The notes: a model not told the origin generated them from the letters alone. DNA of 64,000 nt from Pochonia chlamydosporia 170 (GCF_001653235.2 NW_019154043.1:124001-188000), one strand, 5' to 3'; shown: positions 1 to 14,372, counted from the first letter of the stretch. Translations and numbers: made by a program.

Positions 1-2672
1 AGCTCTCTTCTATCTAACTAATTTATAGAAGTATAAGATCTAGATAAATAACCTAACTTATACCTTTAATAAAGTAAAGTATAAGTATTACTATAATTAT
101 TAGAAGATTCTCTTTATGCTAGACTATATAACCTTTATATATAGAGTAAGATAGAACTAATACCTTAATAAATAACTAGGTAGTAAGAGGGAAGACCTTA
201 AGAATAACTAGGAAGAATTCTAAGTATAGACTCTTACCCTGCTAAAGGATACTGTAAACTAGGAGGCTTAGATAGCTATATAGCTTAAAAAGGCTTAGCA
301 GCTAGAGGGGTAAAGCCTAATAGACTTTAGTATCTACCTTAATTTGCTAGAGAAATACCTAGAAAGACCTAGTAAGAAGGCTAGAGCTCTTACCTTCTTT
401 ATAAAACTCTACTTAGAGCTATAAGACTATATTAATCTATATGCCTTTATAATAGGAATAACCTAAGAGAAAGTAGTATAGCTAGCCTAGTAATTCTAGG
501 ATATAATACTTAGAAAGGGGAAATAGAAATAAGAAGAGAGCCTTAATAAGGGATAAAGCTATAAGGCAAGCAAATAATAGCGTAAGAACTTACTAGGAAA
601 ATAGCTACTATTTCTCTTAACTATAATAGGAAGATACTAACTATCTAGCCTAAATAATATTAGGCTACCTTAGAAACCCTAGTGCTATAACTATAATAGT
701 AAGAGATATTTATGCCTAGCTTGTAATAAGCTACTTAAAGATACATAAAATGCCCTAGGAAATAGCTAGAGGTAAAAGTAGCTACTCTTACTTTTACTAC
801 ACAGGAAAAAGTACCTATAGGGTACTACTTTAAGAGCTAGGTAACTATATAAGGCTAAAAAGCTATTAAAATACACATAAACCTAGATAGCTATATAGCT
901 ATAAACCTTATAAGTGCCTAATTTATAAGATAATATAAGCTCTCTTAAGTAACTATAATCCCTTTTATTCTCTATATAATTAGTAATCTTATAGTTTCCT
1001 ACTATAGTATTTATAGAGTCTCTCTTACTGCTATTAACTCTTAAGAATAAGAGAAATAGTTATCTATACTATATATTGCTATAGATAGAGACCTAAATCC
1101 ATAGGAAAGTTCTCTACTAATTAGGATATATATACTTACTACTTATAAGATTTACTTATTAATATATAGCTAAGAATAATAGTATAAGACTTAAAAGAAC
1201 CACTTTAAGCTACTTAATACCTAGCAATTTAGGAAGAAAGTCTAAGATTTAGCCTTTATATACTCTATATTAGCTATTCCTAGCAGAGATTTATTGCTAC
1301 TAGAGGATATAGAGCTCCTATAAGAATAAGAAAATATAGGGGATATCCTAATAGAACTAGAGGAATTTAGGAATATCTTTATAGATATACAGGTAGGCAT
1401 TCTACCTTTACATAAGAAAGCTAACTATAGTATAGACCTAATATCTAATACTATGCCTTCTTATAGCTCTATTTATTCTCTTTTATAAGGAGAGCTTAGA
1501 GAACTAAGAGAATACCTTAAGAATAACCTAGCTAAAGAGCAGATAAGACCCTTAAAAAGCCTAACTAGAGCTTCTATTCTATTTATACTAAAGAAAGATA
1601 GAATGCTTTAACTCTATATTAACTATAAAGAACTTAATAAGATTATAGAAAAGAATTAGTATGCCTTACCCCTAATTTTAGAGATCTTAGATAGGTGCTA
1701 AGAAGCTAAATTCTTCTCTAAAATTAATATTAAGAATACCTACTATTAGATTTACATTAAAGAAGGGGATAAGTAGAAGATAGCATTTTAGACCTAATAT
1801 AGTTACTATAAGTACCTAGTAATACTTTTTAGCCTTACTAATACTCTAGCTACTTTCTAAAGCTATATTTATTAGGCTCTAAGAGAGCTAATTAATACTA
1901 TTTATATAGTATATCTAGATAATATTCTTATCTTCTCTAAGAATAGGAAAGACTATACTAGGCATATATAGTAGGTACTAGAAAGAATAAGAGTAGTAAA
2001 GCTATTTATAAGGCTCTCTAAGTACTTCTTCTATTAGGACTCTATTAAATTCCTAGGGTTTATTCTATTAGTAGATAGAATATTAATAGATTCTTAGAGG
2101 GTTAATACTATCCTATAGTAGAAGAAGCTAACTATCTACTAAGAAGTATAGGTCTTTCTTAGATTCTATAACTTCTATTAATAGTTTATAGAGGGATACT
2201 CTAGTATTATAGCACTCTTAAATGCCTTAATAAAAGGAAGCTAGTAGGAAATTAAACCTAGGCCTATTACCTTTTAAATAGAGGAGAGGCAGGCGTTTAA
2301 CTGCCTTAAAGCTGCCTTTAAGAAGGCACCTCTGCTTAGGCACTATAATTCTAACCTGCTAGTACGCATTAAAATAGATATATCTAACTTTACTATAGTA
2401 GGCATTCTCTTATAACTAGATAATAGAGAGTAATACTACCTAATAGCCTTCTAGTCTTAGAAATTTATAGATATAGAATAGAACTATAGAATGCCTAACT
2501 AAGAGCTATTTACTATAGTAGAATTATTTAAATACTAGTAATACTATATTAAAGGAGTAGCTAACCTAGTTAAAGTCCTATTAGACTATCTTAACCTGTA
2601 AACCTTTATATATTAGCTAAGGCTAAATAAAAGGCAGGCTTGCTAGTGTATATTTCTATTACCCTTCTATTT

Positions 2673-3123
2673 TGTAACAATTAGCTTATTAATAAGGTTA
2701 AGTAAGGTAATTAATAGTTGCTCTATTACTTAGGGTAGGTAACTTAGGTTATAAGTAAATAAAACCTTTACAAGCTATTAAATAGCAAGCTTAAATTATT
2801 AGGAGTTTATCCTAATTAATTATAAATTAAATACTTAGATTAATTACTAAAGATCTAGACTAACTAGATATCTTAATAATAATTATCCTATATATATTTA
2901 TCCTATCTCTTTATTAATCCCTTAGAGCGCTCTAGAGCGTCTAATACTCCTAGCGTTCTAACTTACTTAGATTACTAAGGTAATCCTAGCGCTCCTATCT
3001 ATCACGTGCCTAGTTATATAGTGCCTCTGCTAATAATTCCTTAAGCGCCTAGTTATTTGCTCCTACTAGGCTGCCTTATAGCTATAGCTTTCTGTCTCTT
3101 AGAGTTATAGTTAGTTTATAATA
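2673..3123 (-). repeat. 3' LTR of element B (451 bp)
   Basis: Starts TGTAACA on the plus strand and matches the right-hand copy (9153-11433, minus element C) almost throughout, with transition differences. It holds a 33-bp segment (about 2,829-2,861) that the other LTR lacks. Confidence 0.85.
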
Positions 3124-3505
3124 TAATGCCTTCCCTCCTTTAGTCTTAACCTTAAGGCCTTTAAATACAGTTATATATCCCTTCCTATTAGTAAGTAATA
3201 CTTAGCTTTATAATCCCTCTGCCTTAATTATACTAATATTATATCTAGTTAAATAGTTAAACCTTATTCTTAAAAAGTTAATAAATATTTCCTACTTGCT
3301 TTATATATTTCTAATTTAGGTGCTAAGATTATACCTTATTTGCGGTATTTTTAACTATTAATCCCTTATAAGGTTTCTAATTAGTCTTCTTATTATGCTA
3401 GTTATATTACTATAGCTTATTCTTATAATAGTACTAGTATAGCATTATTTTGTGAGTAGTTTATTTAGGTGATTTATTTTTGTTATTTTTCTTATTTTTA
3501 TATTA

Positions 3506-3868
3506 GTGTCTAAAAATATATAAGAGCAGAAAAAGATTATAGTAGAAGAGCAAGAAGCTAAAGAGGCTTTAGAATAAGCTATAGCTTATCTAGCTTAGAT
3601 CTATAAGCAAAAGTGTGCGTTAAAAGATTATAGTAATAAGCTATTTTAGTATAGTATTTAGGGTTTAGAAGAGAATAAGAGTTAGGAGTTAGAGGTTATA
3701 TCTAATGTGTAGTCTTATAGTGCTCTTAATATGCTAGACTAGAAAGCTATTCTAGGTAACCCTTCTTTATTTCCTACTAGTAGTACTAATCTAGTAACTA
3801 CTAGGAGTCTTTAAAGTGTGCCTTAGGTTCCTATATATTTTCTGTATAATTATAGCCTTTCTATTTAA
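3506..3868 (+). pseudogene. Antisense accessory reading track in element B
   Basis: On the strand opposite pol, between integrase and the 3' LTR, one frame reads about 120 codons interrupted only by TAA/TAG. Fragments such as VEEQEAKEAL, KQKCALKDYSNKLF, GLEENKS and KAILGNPSLFPTSSTN are legible. The Glu/Lys-rich start suggests a helical or coiled-coil protein. I do not recognise a function. It may be a captured or overlapping gene of the element; a chance open frame is less likely given the low-complexity-free composition. Confidence 0.45.
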
Positions 3869-6800
3869 TAAGATATTCTAATTTATTCTTCTTTTTGCTC
3901 TTATATACACTAAGTATCTATTTAACTTTATATTTACTATCTATTAGTTCTATTTCCTAGACCTTATTATCTATAGGAATATTTTCTAGTGCTAGTTCTA
4001 GTAATAATATATAAAATATTAGATATTATTTTAATAGTATATTAAGTTTATAATAAATATCTAATAATTTCTTTATAATTTTAAATAGTCTAATTTTCTT
4101 CTAATCTAGTTTATTAGATAGTTATTAGCTCTTAATATTTCTTTATAAAAGATAGACTTTATCTCTCTTCTTTAGAATTAGCGCTAGTAATCTAGTTTTA
4201 TTAGTATAATATTTTATTCTATTCTAAAGAAATATCTATTCTTCCTAGAGATATTTTTATAATTCTATAAGATTTTCTACTAAGATAGTTACCTTAGGTA
4301 TATTAACTATACTATTATTTAGTATAATAATTATTAGGTTAAATCTATAATTTACTCTAAAAGGTAATAATCCTATAGATTTATTATTAGAGCTATTATA
4401 TGCCTATTATGCTATTAGTAATAATTAAACCTAGTTATCTTATTTAAAGTTTATAAAACTTTAGAGGTATTATTTAAGTATCTAGTTTAATCTTTCTATC
4501 TATCTATTAGTCTAAGAGTAAAATGCTATTAATAGCTTATATTTTAATCCTAGTTATTCTATTAGATTTTTCTAGAACTTTAAGGTTAAAACCTTATCTT
4601 AATCTAAGATAATTTCCTTTAGTAAGCTATACTAGCTTATAATAGTTCTTATAAAAGTATATATAAGGTCTAAAGTAGTACTTACTTCTTTATATAGGAG
4701 AAAGTAAGCATATTTAGTAAGTTTATTTATAATAACTAGGATGCTATTATAGATAATATTAGTTATAGGTTTCTTAGACTCTAGTAGCTTAATAATCTAG
4801 TCTATAGTAATAACTTCCTATGCTTATTCTAGTAGTAAGATTAGCTATAGTTCTCTATATAGTATATATTAGGCTACTTTAGCTTTATTATATATATTAT
4901 AATTCTAAACTACCTCTTATACTATCTTTCTTAATTTAGGAAAGTTATAAGTTTATCTTAACCTAGTAAGTATTTTATATATACCCTAGTATCTATATAG
5001 TAGGTATTTATAGATTTCTTTAACTAGTTCCTATTATAGTTTTACTAGAATATAGAGTTATCTATAGTATTAGTTTTCTTATAGGGAGCCTTCCCTTTAG
5101 AGTTTCTTTCTATTATTTACTATAAGTAGATTATTAGGGAATTCTTTTATAATATATTTTTCCTATATAGTATTAGGCTAGACTTTCTATATAGTATCTA
5201 TTTTCTTAAATTCTAGCTTAAGTATTTTATTCTTAGTTTTCCTAAGTATATTAGCTAAGTAAACCTATTTCTTAGGTTTAAGATCTTCTCTTTAGCTTAG
5301 AGTGTCTACCCTACTATTCTTACTTTCTTTCTTATAGATAATTTTAAAGTTAAATTCTAATAGGAATTTATACTATCTAATTTATTATTTATTTAGGTCT
5401 TTAGTTATAGTAAAAGAAGTAAGGTTCTTATAATCTATATAGACCTTAACCTTATAAGTAGTTCTACTTAGGTAATACTTCTATTCTTTAAAAGCTTTAA
5501 TAATTACTATTAGTTCTTTATTAGGTATTATATAATTTAGCTTAAGTCTATTAAGCTTTTTTAAGTAGAAGGCTATAGGGTATAGTCTTTCTTGCTTATC
5601 CCTTTATCCTAATTATCCTTCTAAGGTAAAGTCTAATATATTAGTTTTAACTTTAAAAGGTTTCTCTAGATTAGCTAGTTATAATATAGGGTTTACTAGA
5701 ACCCTTCTTATAAGGTCCTAGAAGGCCTTCTCTTTCTTTTCTATCTATTAGAATAGTTTATCTTTTTAGGTTAAATTAGTTAAGAGTATAGTAATACTAC
5801 TAAACTTATTAATAAAGTATTAATAGAAGTTAATAAATCTAATAAAAGCTTAGGCTTCCTTTATTAAGATTAGTTATAGCTAATCTTTTACTGCTTTAAT
5901 CTTATCTAGGTCTATCTTAATTTATCTAGAAGAGATTTTATATCTAAGAAATTAGACTATTTCTTAGTAGAACTTATATTTTTTAGCTTTAACTAGTAAT
6001 TTAGCTTCTTATAGTTTTCTTAGAACTATATATATATATTACTTATATTCTTTAAGATCTTTAGAGAAGATAAGAATATTATTAAGATATATAACTATAA
6101 ACTTATCTAGATACTCTTATAGAACGTTATTAATTATAGTTTAAAATATTACTAGTATATTAGTAAGTCTAAAGAGCATAATAAGGTACTTAAAATATTC
6201 TCTTCTAGTTCTAAATACTATTTTCTATTTCTCTCTCTCCTTTATTTATATAAGGTTATATGCTCCTTTTAAATTAAGAGTAGTAAACTACTTAGCTCTA
6301 TATAGTTAATTGTAGAGTTCTAAAATAAGTGGTAATAGATATTAATTCTTAATTGTGATTTTATTTAGTTGTTAGTAATCCACACATAATTGTAATTTTC
6401 CGTTTTTCTTTAGTATAAATAGGATTAGGTATCTTACTAGTAATACTAATAGTCTAATATATTCTTTTCTAAGATTCTTATTAAGATTTTTATCTAATAC
6501 TTTTTATTATATTTTATTTAGAGGGTATATCTTATAGAATCCTAGTTCTTTTTTAGGCTAAAGGGTAATCTTATAATTCTATTAGCTATATTCTAGTAAT
6601 CCTATTTCTAGCTTATTACTAAATAGTTTATTATACTAGTAGTATTCTTCTAGAATTACTTATTTTAGTAATAACTTAGACTTCTTAGTTATTATAAAAA
6701 TCCTAAGTATTCTTTTTAGTTTATTTAAGGTGCTATAAAGGTATTTCTTAGTAACTAATCTACTTTCTAGTATATTCTAATAGAGTTAATTATTTCTCTA

Positions 6801-9341
6801 GTTAACTCTAGGATTACTTGCCTATAACTAGGGTATTCCTAGTATAATTTTATATTTTAAGATCTTTATAATATTAAGTTTTAAGTAGTAGTGCTTTCTA
6901 CTAATATCTATAGAAAGTAGTATAATCTCTATATCTATAGATTCTTAGCTATATACTACTAGCTCTCCTTTTATAATTCTAAGTTAGTAGAGCTTATCTT
7001 TTGCTTTCTAAGGTAATTATAATTTATTAATAAGATTTAGCAAGATATAGTTTTCTTATACTCTACTATCTATTATTACCTTAGTTAGTCTTCCTAATAT
7101 AAAAATATCTAGTACTAAGTAACTAGTATAGTTGCCTATTATACTTATAAGGGACTTATTAGTTTGCTAGGTAAATACTCTTACTTTCTCTAGTAAGATC
7201 TATTTTTTAAGTTCTATATAGATTTCTAATATTCTTATATTTCTTTATATTAGTTCTTTTATATTTATTAGGAGCTTAAATAGCTTATTTAGCTTATTCC
7301 TTTAGATACTCTTTTTAAGCCTATATTAGTAGTTTAATAGAATAATAGCTATAGTTTAGAGGTATCCTATAGAACCTTACCTTAATAAGATAGTAGGCTA
7401 TCTAATTATTCTAATTTAACTAAGTTATTATTATATATTTTATATCCTAGTTTAGTAAGGTAAATACCTTCTTTATTATTATATTCTATTATAGTCTAGT
7501 TTGCTAATTATCCTTTATAGAATACTATACTATAGGGTACTTAACTTTATTAGTATAAAAACTACTTTTAGTCTAGTTTTTCCTATATATAGTATTAATA
7601 TAGGTAATATATATATAAGAACTAAAAGATATCCCTATATAAACTATAATATGGGTTTAGAGTATAATAGTCTCTAAACTTATTCTTTATTTAGAGTTTA
7701 TTATCTTATTATATATTAATAATTATATCCTAGAGTATTTTAGGGTTTTTTACGCTATATTCTTTCCTATATACTAATTCTTTAGAGGTATTATATTTAA
7801 GTTTATACTAGTATTAAGCCTTAAGCTTATATCTAGTAATTTTCTTATCTACTTTTTCTTATAATATATTATCTATAGATTCTTCTGCTTTTAGTATCTA
7901 ATTTAACTAGTTAGAGCATTATATTCCTAGTATTTCCCAGTCTAATTAGGTCCTATATTCCTAATTCTCTAATTCCCTTAAAGCTATTAATACCTACTAT
8001 TCTAGCGTCTTTTTATTTTTCTAATTCTTAGGCTTCTTTAGATAATATCCTACTCTATCCTTATCTAATTTATAGGTAAAGTAATTATTATTATAGCATG
8101 CGGTCTAAGAGAGAGATTTATAGTCTACTTTCTTTATAGCAGGTGTAATCCTAATTTTAGGATAATATATAATTAGTCTTCTCTTTCTGTAATATTTACC
8201 TATTACTCTAGTATAGGCTTCTAGGATTTCTTAGGTTTTAGGCATTTATTTATATAGTAGCCTAGCTATCTATAGTTAAAGCACTTACCTATACCTTTCT
8301 TCTTTTAGTTATTATAGTATATAGTATCTAAATCTATTAGTCCTATATATATTCTACTTAAAGTGGGATAATTATGCTTTCTATCTCTACTATAATTTAC
8401 TATAAATTAGAGCTATACCTAGAGCATAAAATATTCTTTCTTTTCTATATATTACTTATATAATTAGTTATTAATTCTAATAGTAAGATCTACTATCTTT
8501 ATAAGAGTCTTAGGTTATTTTTCTTTAGTAATTTTATTCTTAACTTCTTTCTTAAGCCTAATATAGTATTATTTAACTAGAGCTTCTTCTTCCTAATTAA
8601 GCTTTATAAAGATTTAGTAGAATTTAGTTATATAGAATCCTACTAATTCTTATTATTTAAGAGAGTAAATTTATTATATAGTAGTATATTTTTTATTTAG
8701 ATTTCTAAAGGTAATATAGAGTTTCTTCTTAAAGTTAATATACTTACTAAAAATTTACTTAGTAAGGTTTTCTATATTATCTATATATTCTAGGTTTATA
8801 AGGTAGTCTCTTAAGGTAGATTTCTACTATTTAGTAGCTCTTTCTAAGAGTATTTCTCTAATATATAGCACTTTCTTATAGTCTTTAGTAATAGTAGTAT
8901 AATTAGCATATAGGTAAGACCTAGCTTAAGTAAGAAAGGCTTATATATTATCTTTTTCTCTATTAAAGAAAGTAGGCTATAAAACCTTAGAGGTTCCCCC
9001 TAACTTTTTAGCTTTAAGGGAATAAATATATGCTTAGAGTTACTAAATTATACTAAGTATATCCTTCTTAGATATAGTATTTCTAAATTAAGTAGATATC
9101 TTATTAGCTATTTAATAGTATAAGGTAGCTTACTAAATAGGAGTAATTAAAATATAATAATTAGCTTATTAATAAGGTTAAGTAAGGCAATTAATAGTTA
9201 CTCTATTACTTAGGGTAGGTAACTTAGGTTATAAGTAAATAAGACCTTTATAGGCTATTAAATAGCAAGCTTAAATTATTAGGAGTTTATCCTAATTAAT
9301 TGTAAATTAACTAGATATCTTAATAATAATTATCCTATATA

Positions 9342-9386
9342 ACGTAATCCACAAGCGAGTGGAACACACAAGCGAGCGGAACACCC
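9342..9386. repeat. Left terminal inverted repeat of element C
   Basis: The first 36 bases are a perfect inverted match to the right end (11167-11202). The next bases differ only by transitions, as RIP would leave them. The repeat contains two related copies of a CAAGCGAG motif. Confidence 0.85.
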
Positions 9387-9479
9387 TAACCTACCTTATT
9401 ACAAAGATTCTACAAAAAAACAACCAGAACAAAAGAAATTAATTAATCTTTACTGCTATCCTCTTTATTAGATATCTCT

Positions 9480-11104
9480 AAATTAATCTAATAAGTTTGC
9501 GCATTATAACTAGTATTACTATATATACTATATTGCTATCCCTTTATCTTATCCTAAGGCTTTTAACCTCTTATCTTGCGATCTTCTTGCTAAATCTGCT
9601 CTTCTATATTATTCTAGTCCTAAAGAGCTTATCCCTTAGAAATAGTTATACTGCTGCCTTAACGTAAGCGTATTTTTTTAGCTTTATACTGCTTACTTAA
9701 TAGTGTATTTACCTCTTAAAGTTGCTAGTTCTTAGCTTTTAGGAGAGCTATCTTATGTATTATTTTACATATACTCTTTACAAATTAATCTATAGCATCT
9801 AAAATTAATATTAGTAAGCTTCCCTAATATTAGCTTATTCTTCTTTTAATATAATTAGTTTGTAAAGTTACCTTAGTTAGGTTATTTAGGGTCTTTAGAA
9901 CCCACACATTTGGTAGCTCTAGTGCCTCTTTAACTAGCATTAGAGTCTATAGCCTTATATCTAGGCGTAATAAGACGCTTTTTAGATTAAATAGAATAAG
10001 TCCTGCGCCTTAAAAAGCTCCCTAAATATTTTCTCTTATTATTATAGCTTTAAATATAGTAAAAAATATAGGGAAGAAGTTAGCCTTTATAATGTGGGTT
10101 ATATACGCTCTTATAAGTCCTTTAATTTCTTTGCTATATACCTTCTTAAGCGGCCTAAAATAGCTAATATCTAGTAGCTAAAGAATATAAGATAAATAAG
10201 ATAGCATATAGAGCGTAATAATCTTATAGTCTTTATAGAATAACTTAAATTTAGTTAAGTAGTAACTTTTATGCCTATCTAGGATAAGAAGATAATATAT
10301 ACTATAAGTTTAAGGCTAAGTATACTTTTTAAAGTGCTAGATCTAATCTATAGCTTTCTTATTTATAGTCTAGCTATTATAAGTTATTAAGATAACCTAA
10401 TTCTTTAGTAATACGCTATCTTTATACTAGTTAGTAAGGTAATATTGCCCTATAATAATAATAAATAGCAGGATAGCCTCCCCTTAAGAATTAATAGATT
10501 AAAGTACTAAAACCTATTCTCTATTACCTAGCTAAGCTAGATTTACCTTACTATATCTTTTAGAGCTTATAATAACTATTATAGTTAAGATTATGCCTAT
10601 TATAAAGCTAGCCTTATTAAAGTTATAGAAATCCTTATCTAGGATGCTATATTTTGCAATAGTATTACATATAAGCTTAAACTAAGGCTTAATTATCTTT
10701 AGATCTTTGCATAAGGCTCTCTAATAGTTATATTAACGCGTAAAATGTATAGTAAGCTCTTTATAGCGCTTAATAAAGTTTAAAGCCTAATTAATTCTAA
10801 TAGGAGGCATATTGCAATCTATAAGCAGGCAATTTGCTATATCTTCCATACTACTAAGCTAGAGAGAAAATAATCGCAAATCTAGGTTAAGAATATATTA
10901 GAGGATTATAGATTCCTCTAAATCTATAAGTTTTCGCAAATTAGGCATAGTATTGCGCTGTGATGTAATTCCCTTAGACTAGCGCATTAATATTGTAAGG
11001 CTAATATTATATGTCTATATAGCAGCTTGTGCACTAAGATTGCAATCTTATTGCCTAGCCTAAATTGCTAGCATTAGATTTCTCTTATTTTATACAGCTT
11101 GCAT
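9480..11104 (-). pseudogene. Fot1/Pot2-type transposase remnant in element C
   Basis: The frame starts at an ATG (11104) and can be followed for about 200 codons: MQAV, then a block with SKGITSQRN, NLRKLIDLEESI, DCNMPP, ALNFIKRYKEL and YNY.RALCKDL. This order is that of the N-terminal DNA-binding (Psq/CENP-B-type) part of pogo/Fot1 transposases. Stops are all TAA/TAG at places expected to be Gln or Trp. The downstream DDE part is more degraded and the left limit is estimated from the normal family length (about 540 aa). Confidence 0.75.
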
Positions 11105-11157
11105 GTTTATAGGCGGAAGAAATTAACATTAAAGAACGGCTTTATTAAGTCTAAGTA

Positions 11158-11202
11158 GAGTGTTTTGCTCGCTTGTGTGTTCCACTCGCTTGTGGATTAC
11201 GT
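11158..11202. repeat. Right terminal inverted repeat of element C
   Basis: Inverted partner of 9342-9386. The outer 36 bp are identical and the inner bases differ by transitions. Confidence 0.85.
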
Positions 11203-13799
11203 TATATTTATTCTATCTCTTTATTAATCTCTTAGAGCGCTCTAGAGCGTCTAATACTCCTAGCGTTCTAACTTACTTAGATTACTAAGGTAATCCTAGC
11301 GCTCCTATCTATCACGTGCCTAGTCACGTGGTGCCTCTACTAATAATTTCTTAAGCGCCTAGTTATCCGCCCCTACTAGGCTGCCTTACAGCTATAGCTC
11401 CCTATCTCTTAGAGTTATAGTTAGTTTGTAATATATTTTACTATAAAGTATAGGGTAGGAAAGACTAATCCTACTAATAGGCCCTCTAGACAGCCTAACT
11501 ATAAAGGTAAACCTATTACTAATAGGGAGCTAATACTAGACTTAGAAAAGAAGCTAGCACCTACTTAAGAAGTAGAATTAGTACTAATACATTAAAGAAG
11601 ATATAGCAAAACGCTAGGAGCTACTAGCTCTATCTTAGTTATAGCTAATAAGAAAGTCCTAGTACCTAATAATTTAGGAGATATAACTCTTATAGCTTAT
11701 ATAATAGCCTAAGATATAGTAACTATATCCCAAATTAATAACTAAATTAGGGAGAAAGTAGGGTTTATATAGATAGTTATAGTAGAGAAGGTTAGATAAG
11801 CTCTTAAGCTGTAACCTACCTATAATAATAACCTAGCTAAACCTCTAATAGAAATACTATATAAGGCCTAAAAGGAAGACGCTAAACTATAAAGGCAAGC
11901 TAGTATAGATTCTAAAGGGAATAGCAGGAGAAAGAGTAGTATTTATACTTATACTATAAGTAGCCTTATACTATATAATAATAGAGCTATTATTCTATAG
12001 AAACCTAGTCTTAGGTAGGAGCTATTATAGCTATATTATAATAATCTGCTAGTAGGTTACTTTAGAATAGAGAGAACTATTAAGCTACTTTAATAGTACT
12101 TCTACTAGCTAGGCATAAGAGCTAAAGTTAAAGATTATATAGCTAGCTATACTATATACTAAGAGGTTATTACTAGATAGTATTACCTATATAGATCTCT
12201 TAAATCTCTACCTATACCCTAGTAACTCTAGGTTAAAATCTTAATAGACTTTATTATAGGACTGCTCTTAAGCTACTATAGCAGGTAAGAAGTTAACTTA
12301 ATTCTTATAATAGTAAACTAATATACTAAGTATTCTCTCTTCCTTTTTATACCTACTACTATTAATACTATAGGTCTTATAGAGCTCTTCCACAAGAATT
12401 TAAACTCTAATTTAGAGCTCTATAGGGGATTATATCTAATAGAGAACTAGTCTTTACTAGCTAATTCTAGGCTAACCTCTACTATATATTAAAGATAAAG
12501 TAGAGGCTATCTATAGCTTTTTACCTACAAACTAACAGGTAAATAGAGCAGATAAACCAGGTTATTAAGCATTATTTATACTACTTTATAGGAGAGAAAT
12601 AGGCTATCTAGCTATAGCTACTACTATAAGCCTAATTTGCTTATAATAATATAATTAGTAGCACTATAGGCCTCTTTTCTTACTATATCTTAATAGGCTA
12701 TATGCTAGAGTTTTACCTTACTCTTAAGGCTAAGAGTAATATAAGAGAGATCCTAAGCGTAAAAGACTATACTTAGAAGCTTTATAAAGTATATAAGTAA
12801 CTTAAGAGTTACTAGTAAAAAGCTATAAAAGTATAAGTAAAGTATTATAACTTATAGTATTAGCTACTTACTCTAAAGAGAGAAAACTTAGTTATATTAG
12901 CTACTAAGAACCTCTAATTTAAGAAGAGAAAAAGAAAGCTAATTTCCTACTATATTAGACTATTTTAGGTTCTTAAGATAGTAGAAAAATAAGCATATAG
13001 GATAGCTCTACTATAATAATATAGTTAGCTATATAATATATTTCCTATTATTATATTAGAACTATAGAAATATAGGTAAGATATAAGTAAAAAGATACTC
13101 TTTATATCTAAATTAAAAGATAATAAGAATAAGTATAAAGTAGAGAAAGTTAAGAACTAGAGAAACTTCTAAGAAGGTACCTTATACCTAGTAAAATAGA
13201 AAGAATAGCTTACTAAATATAACTAATAGGTTACTACTAAGAATATAGAAAATACTACTAGTATAATCTAAGTATTTAAGTAAGCCTAGGTAGGCTAAAC
13301 TAGAGGAAAATATTACAAAAAATATAGTAAGAAGTAATAATAACTATAATAAAAGGTAGTACTTACTACTACTAAAACTCTATTCTAAATCTAGCTTTTT
13401 AGGCATTTATTATTATAAATAAAAGCTATATATAATACTTCTAAAGAGGGGGTAAAGTAAGAGGAAAAGAGTCTATAGTAGACCCTTTAAGTTTATTATT
13501 ATCCTTCTCTAGAGAGTATATATTCTCTTTCTTATTGCTTGCCTTCTTAGTAAGAGAGTAAACCTAGCAAATAGCTATTACCTAGAGGTAGTATTCTAGG
13601 TTATATAGTTATAAATAGAGAATTTAGCTATCCTTTTAAGCTAGTAACTCTTTCTTATAGTTAGGCTATTAAAATATTAGTAAGAAGCTATAGATTTATT
13701 AGGAAAGAGCTAACCTATACTTCTATAAAGTAGGGGTAGGAAATAAGAAACCTAGAGCTACTATTAGCTTATAATATACTGCTAGTAGGCAGTAATAGT

Positions 13800-14372
13800 A
13801 GGCTAAATTATAGCTATTAGTAAGTAAACCTCTAAGACTATTATAATAAAGCTATATACTTACTTAGCCTTAATAGCGCTAGTAAGCCTAAAGGCAATAT
13901 AATAGGCAGTCTCTATATAGTTAAAACTATATATAATTACTAGTAAAAGTCTAGCATAAAGCGCTTAGAACTTATCTAAGAAGAGAGAAAATCTATTATT
14001 TTTATCTTCTAAGTTAATTATAGCTATAACTAGCTCTTATAGCTAGTTTAAAATAGCCTATAGTTTATTAAAATTACCTACTATAGTAGGCAGAATTTAT
14101 AATAAAATATTAGCAAATACTAGCGGAAAATAAGGAGAATCTAGGAGAACTATAGGCTTATAGGTATTACTATACTTCTTACACTAAGTGTAGCATTTAG
14201 TAACCTTAATACTACCTCTAATAGTAGTAAACTTAAGAGGGAAATAGCATAATATCTAGAGAATATTACTCTTTCTAGGCGTGCTATTCTTAAACTTCTT
14301 AGCTACAGTATATAAGCAATAGAGGCAGGTAAGCTTCTTAAAGGTAATAGTTATTATTTTAGAGGCAAATTA
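13800..14372 (-). pseudogene. Antisense accessory reading track in A1, conserved in A2
   Basis: Between the chromodomain and the 3' LTR, on the minus strand, about 190 codons read through with only a handful of TAA/TAG stops. Legible pieces include KKLTCLYCLYTVAKKF, NSTPRKSNIL, IRGSIKVTKCYT.CKKYSNTYKP and PYFPLVFANIL. Two CxxC-like pairs (CLYC, CYT.C) suggest a small zinc-binding module. The same pattern recurs at 30,636-31,011 in A2. Function unknown. Confidence 0.55.

Larger units (their letters stand above)
9342..11202 (-). mobile_element. Fot1/Pot2-like Tc1/mariner (pogo) DNA transposon C
   Basis: A 1,861-bp element bounded by a TA duplication (9340-9341 and 11203-11204). Comparison with the uninterrupted LTR at 2,880-2,905 shows one TA was gained. 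The termini are inverted repeats of about 45 bp. Size, TA target and transposase match the fungal Fot1/Pot2 group. It is the youngest insertion in this arm of the nest because it sits inside the LTR of B, which sits inside A1. Confidence 0.9.
2673..11433 (-). mobile_element. Ty3/Gypsy LTR retrotransposon B, nested in A1
   Basis: Full-length element on the minus strand, flanked by the 5-bp duplication TATTT (2668-2672 and 11434-11438). The flanking A1 sequence joins perfectly once B is removed. Read on the minus strand: zinc knuckle near 8,290-8,230, RT near 6,450-6,250 (a KKNGKLQLCVDY-type motif is still legible), RNase H near 5,600-5,380, integrase near 5,000-4,600. A purine tract (complement of about 3,128-3,140) sits next to the 3' LTR, fixing the orientation. 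Without element C it would be about 6.9 kb. All frames are broken by RIP-type stops. Confidence 0.85.
9153..11433 (-). repeat. 5' LTR of element B, interrupted by element C
   Basis: Removing the 1,861-bp transposon C and its duplicated TA leaves 418 bp. Adding the 33 bp missing relative to the left LTR gives exactly 451 bp, the length of the left LTR. The two LTRs were therefore identical in length at insertion. Confidence 0.85.
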
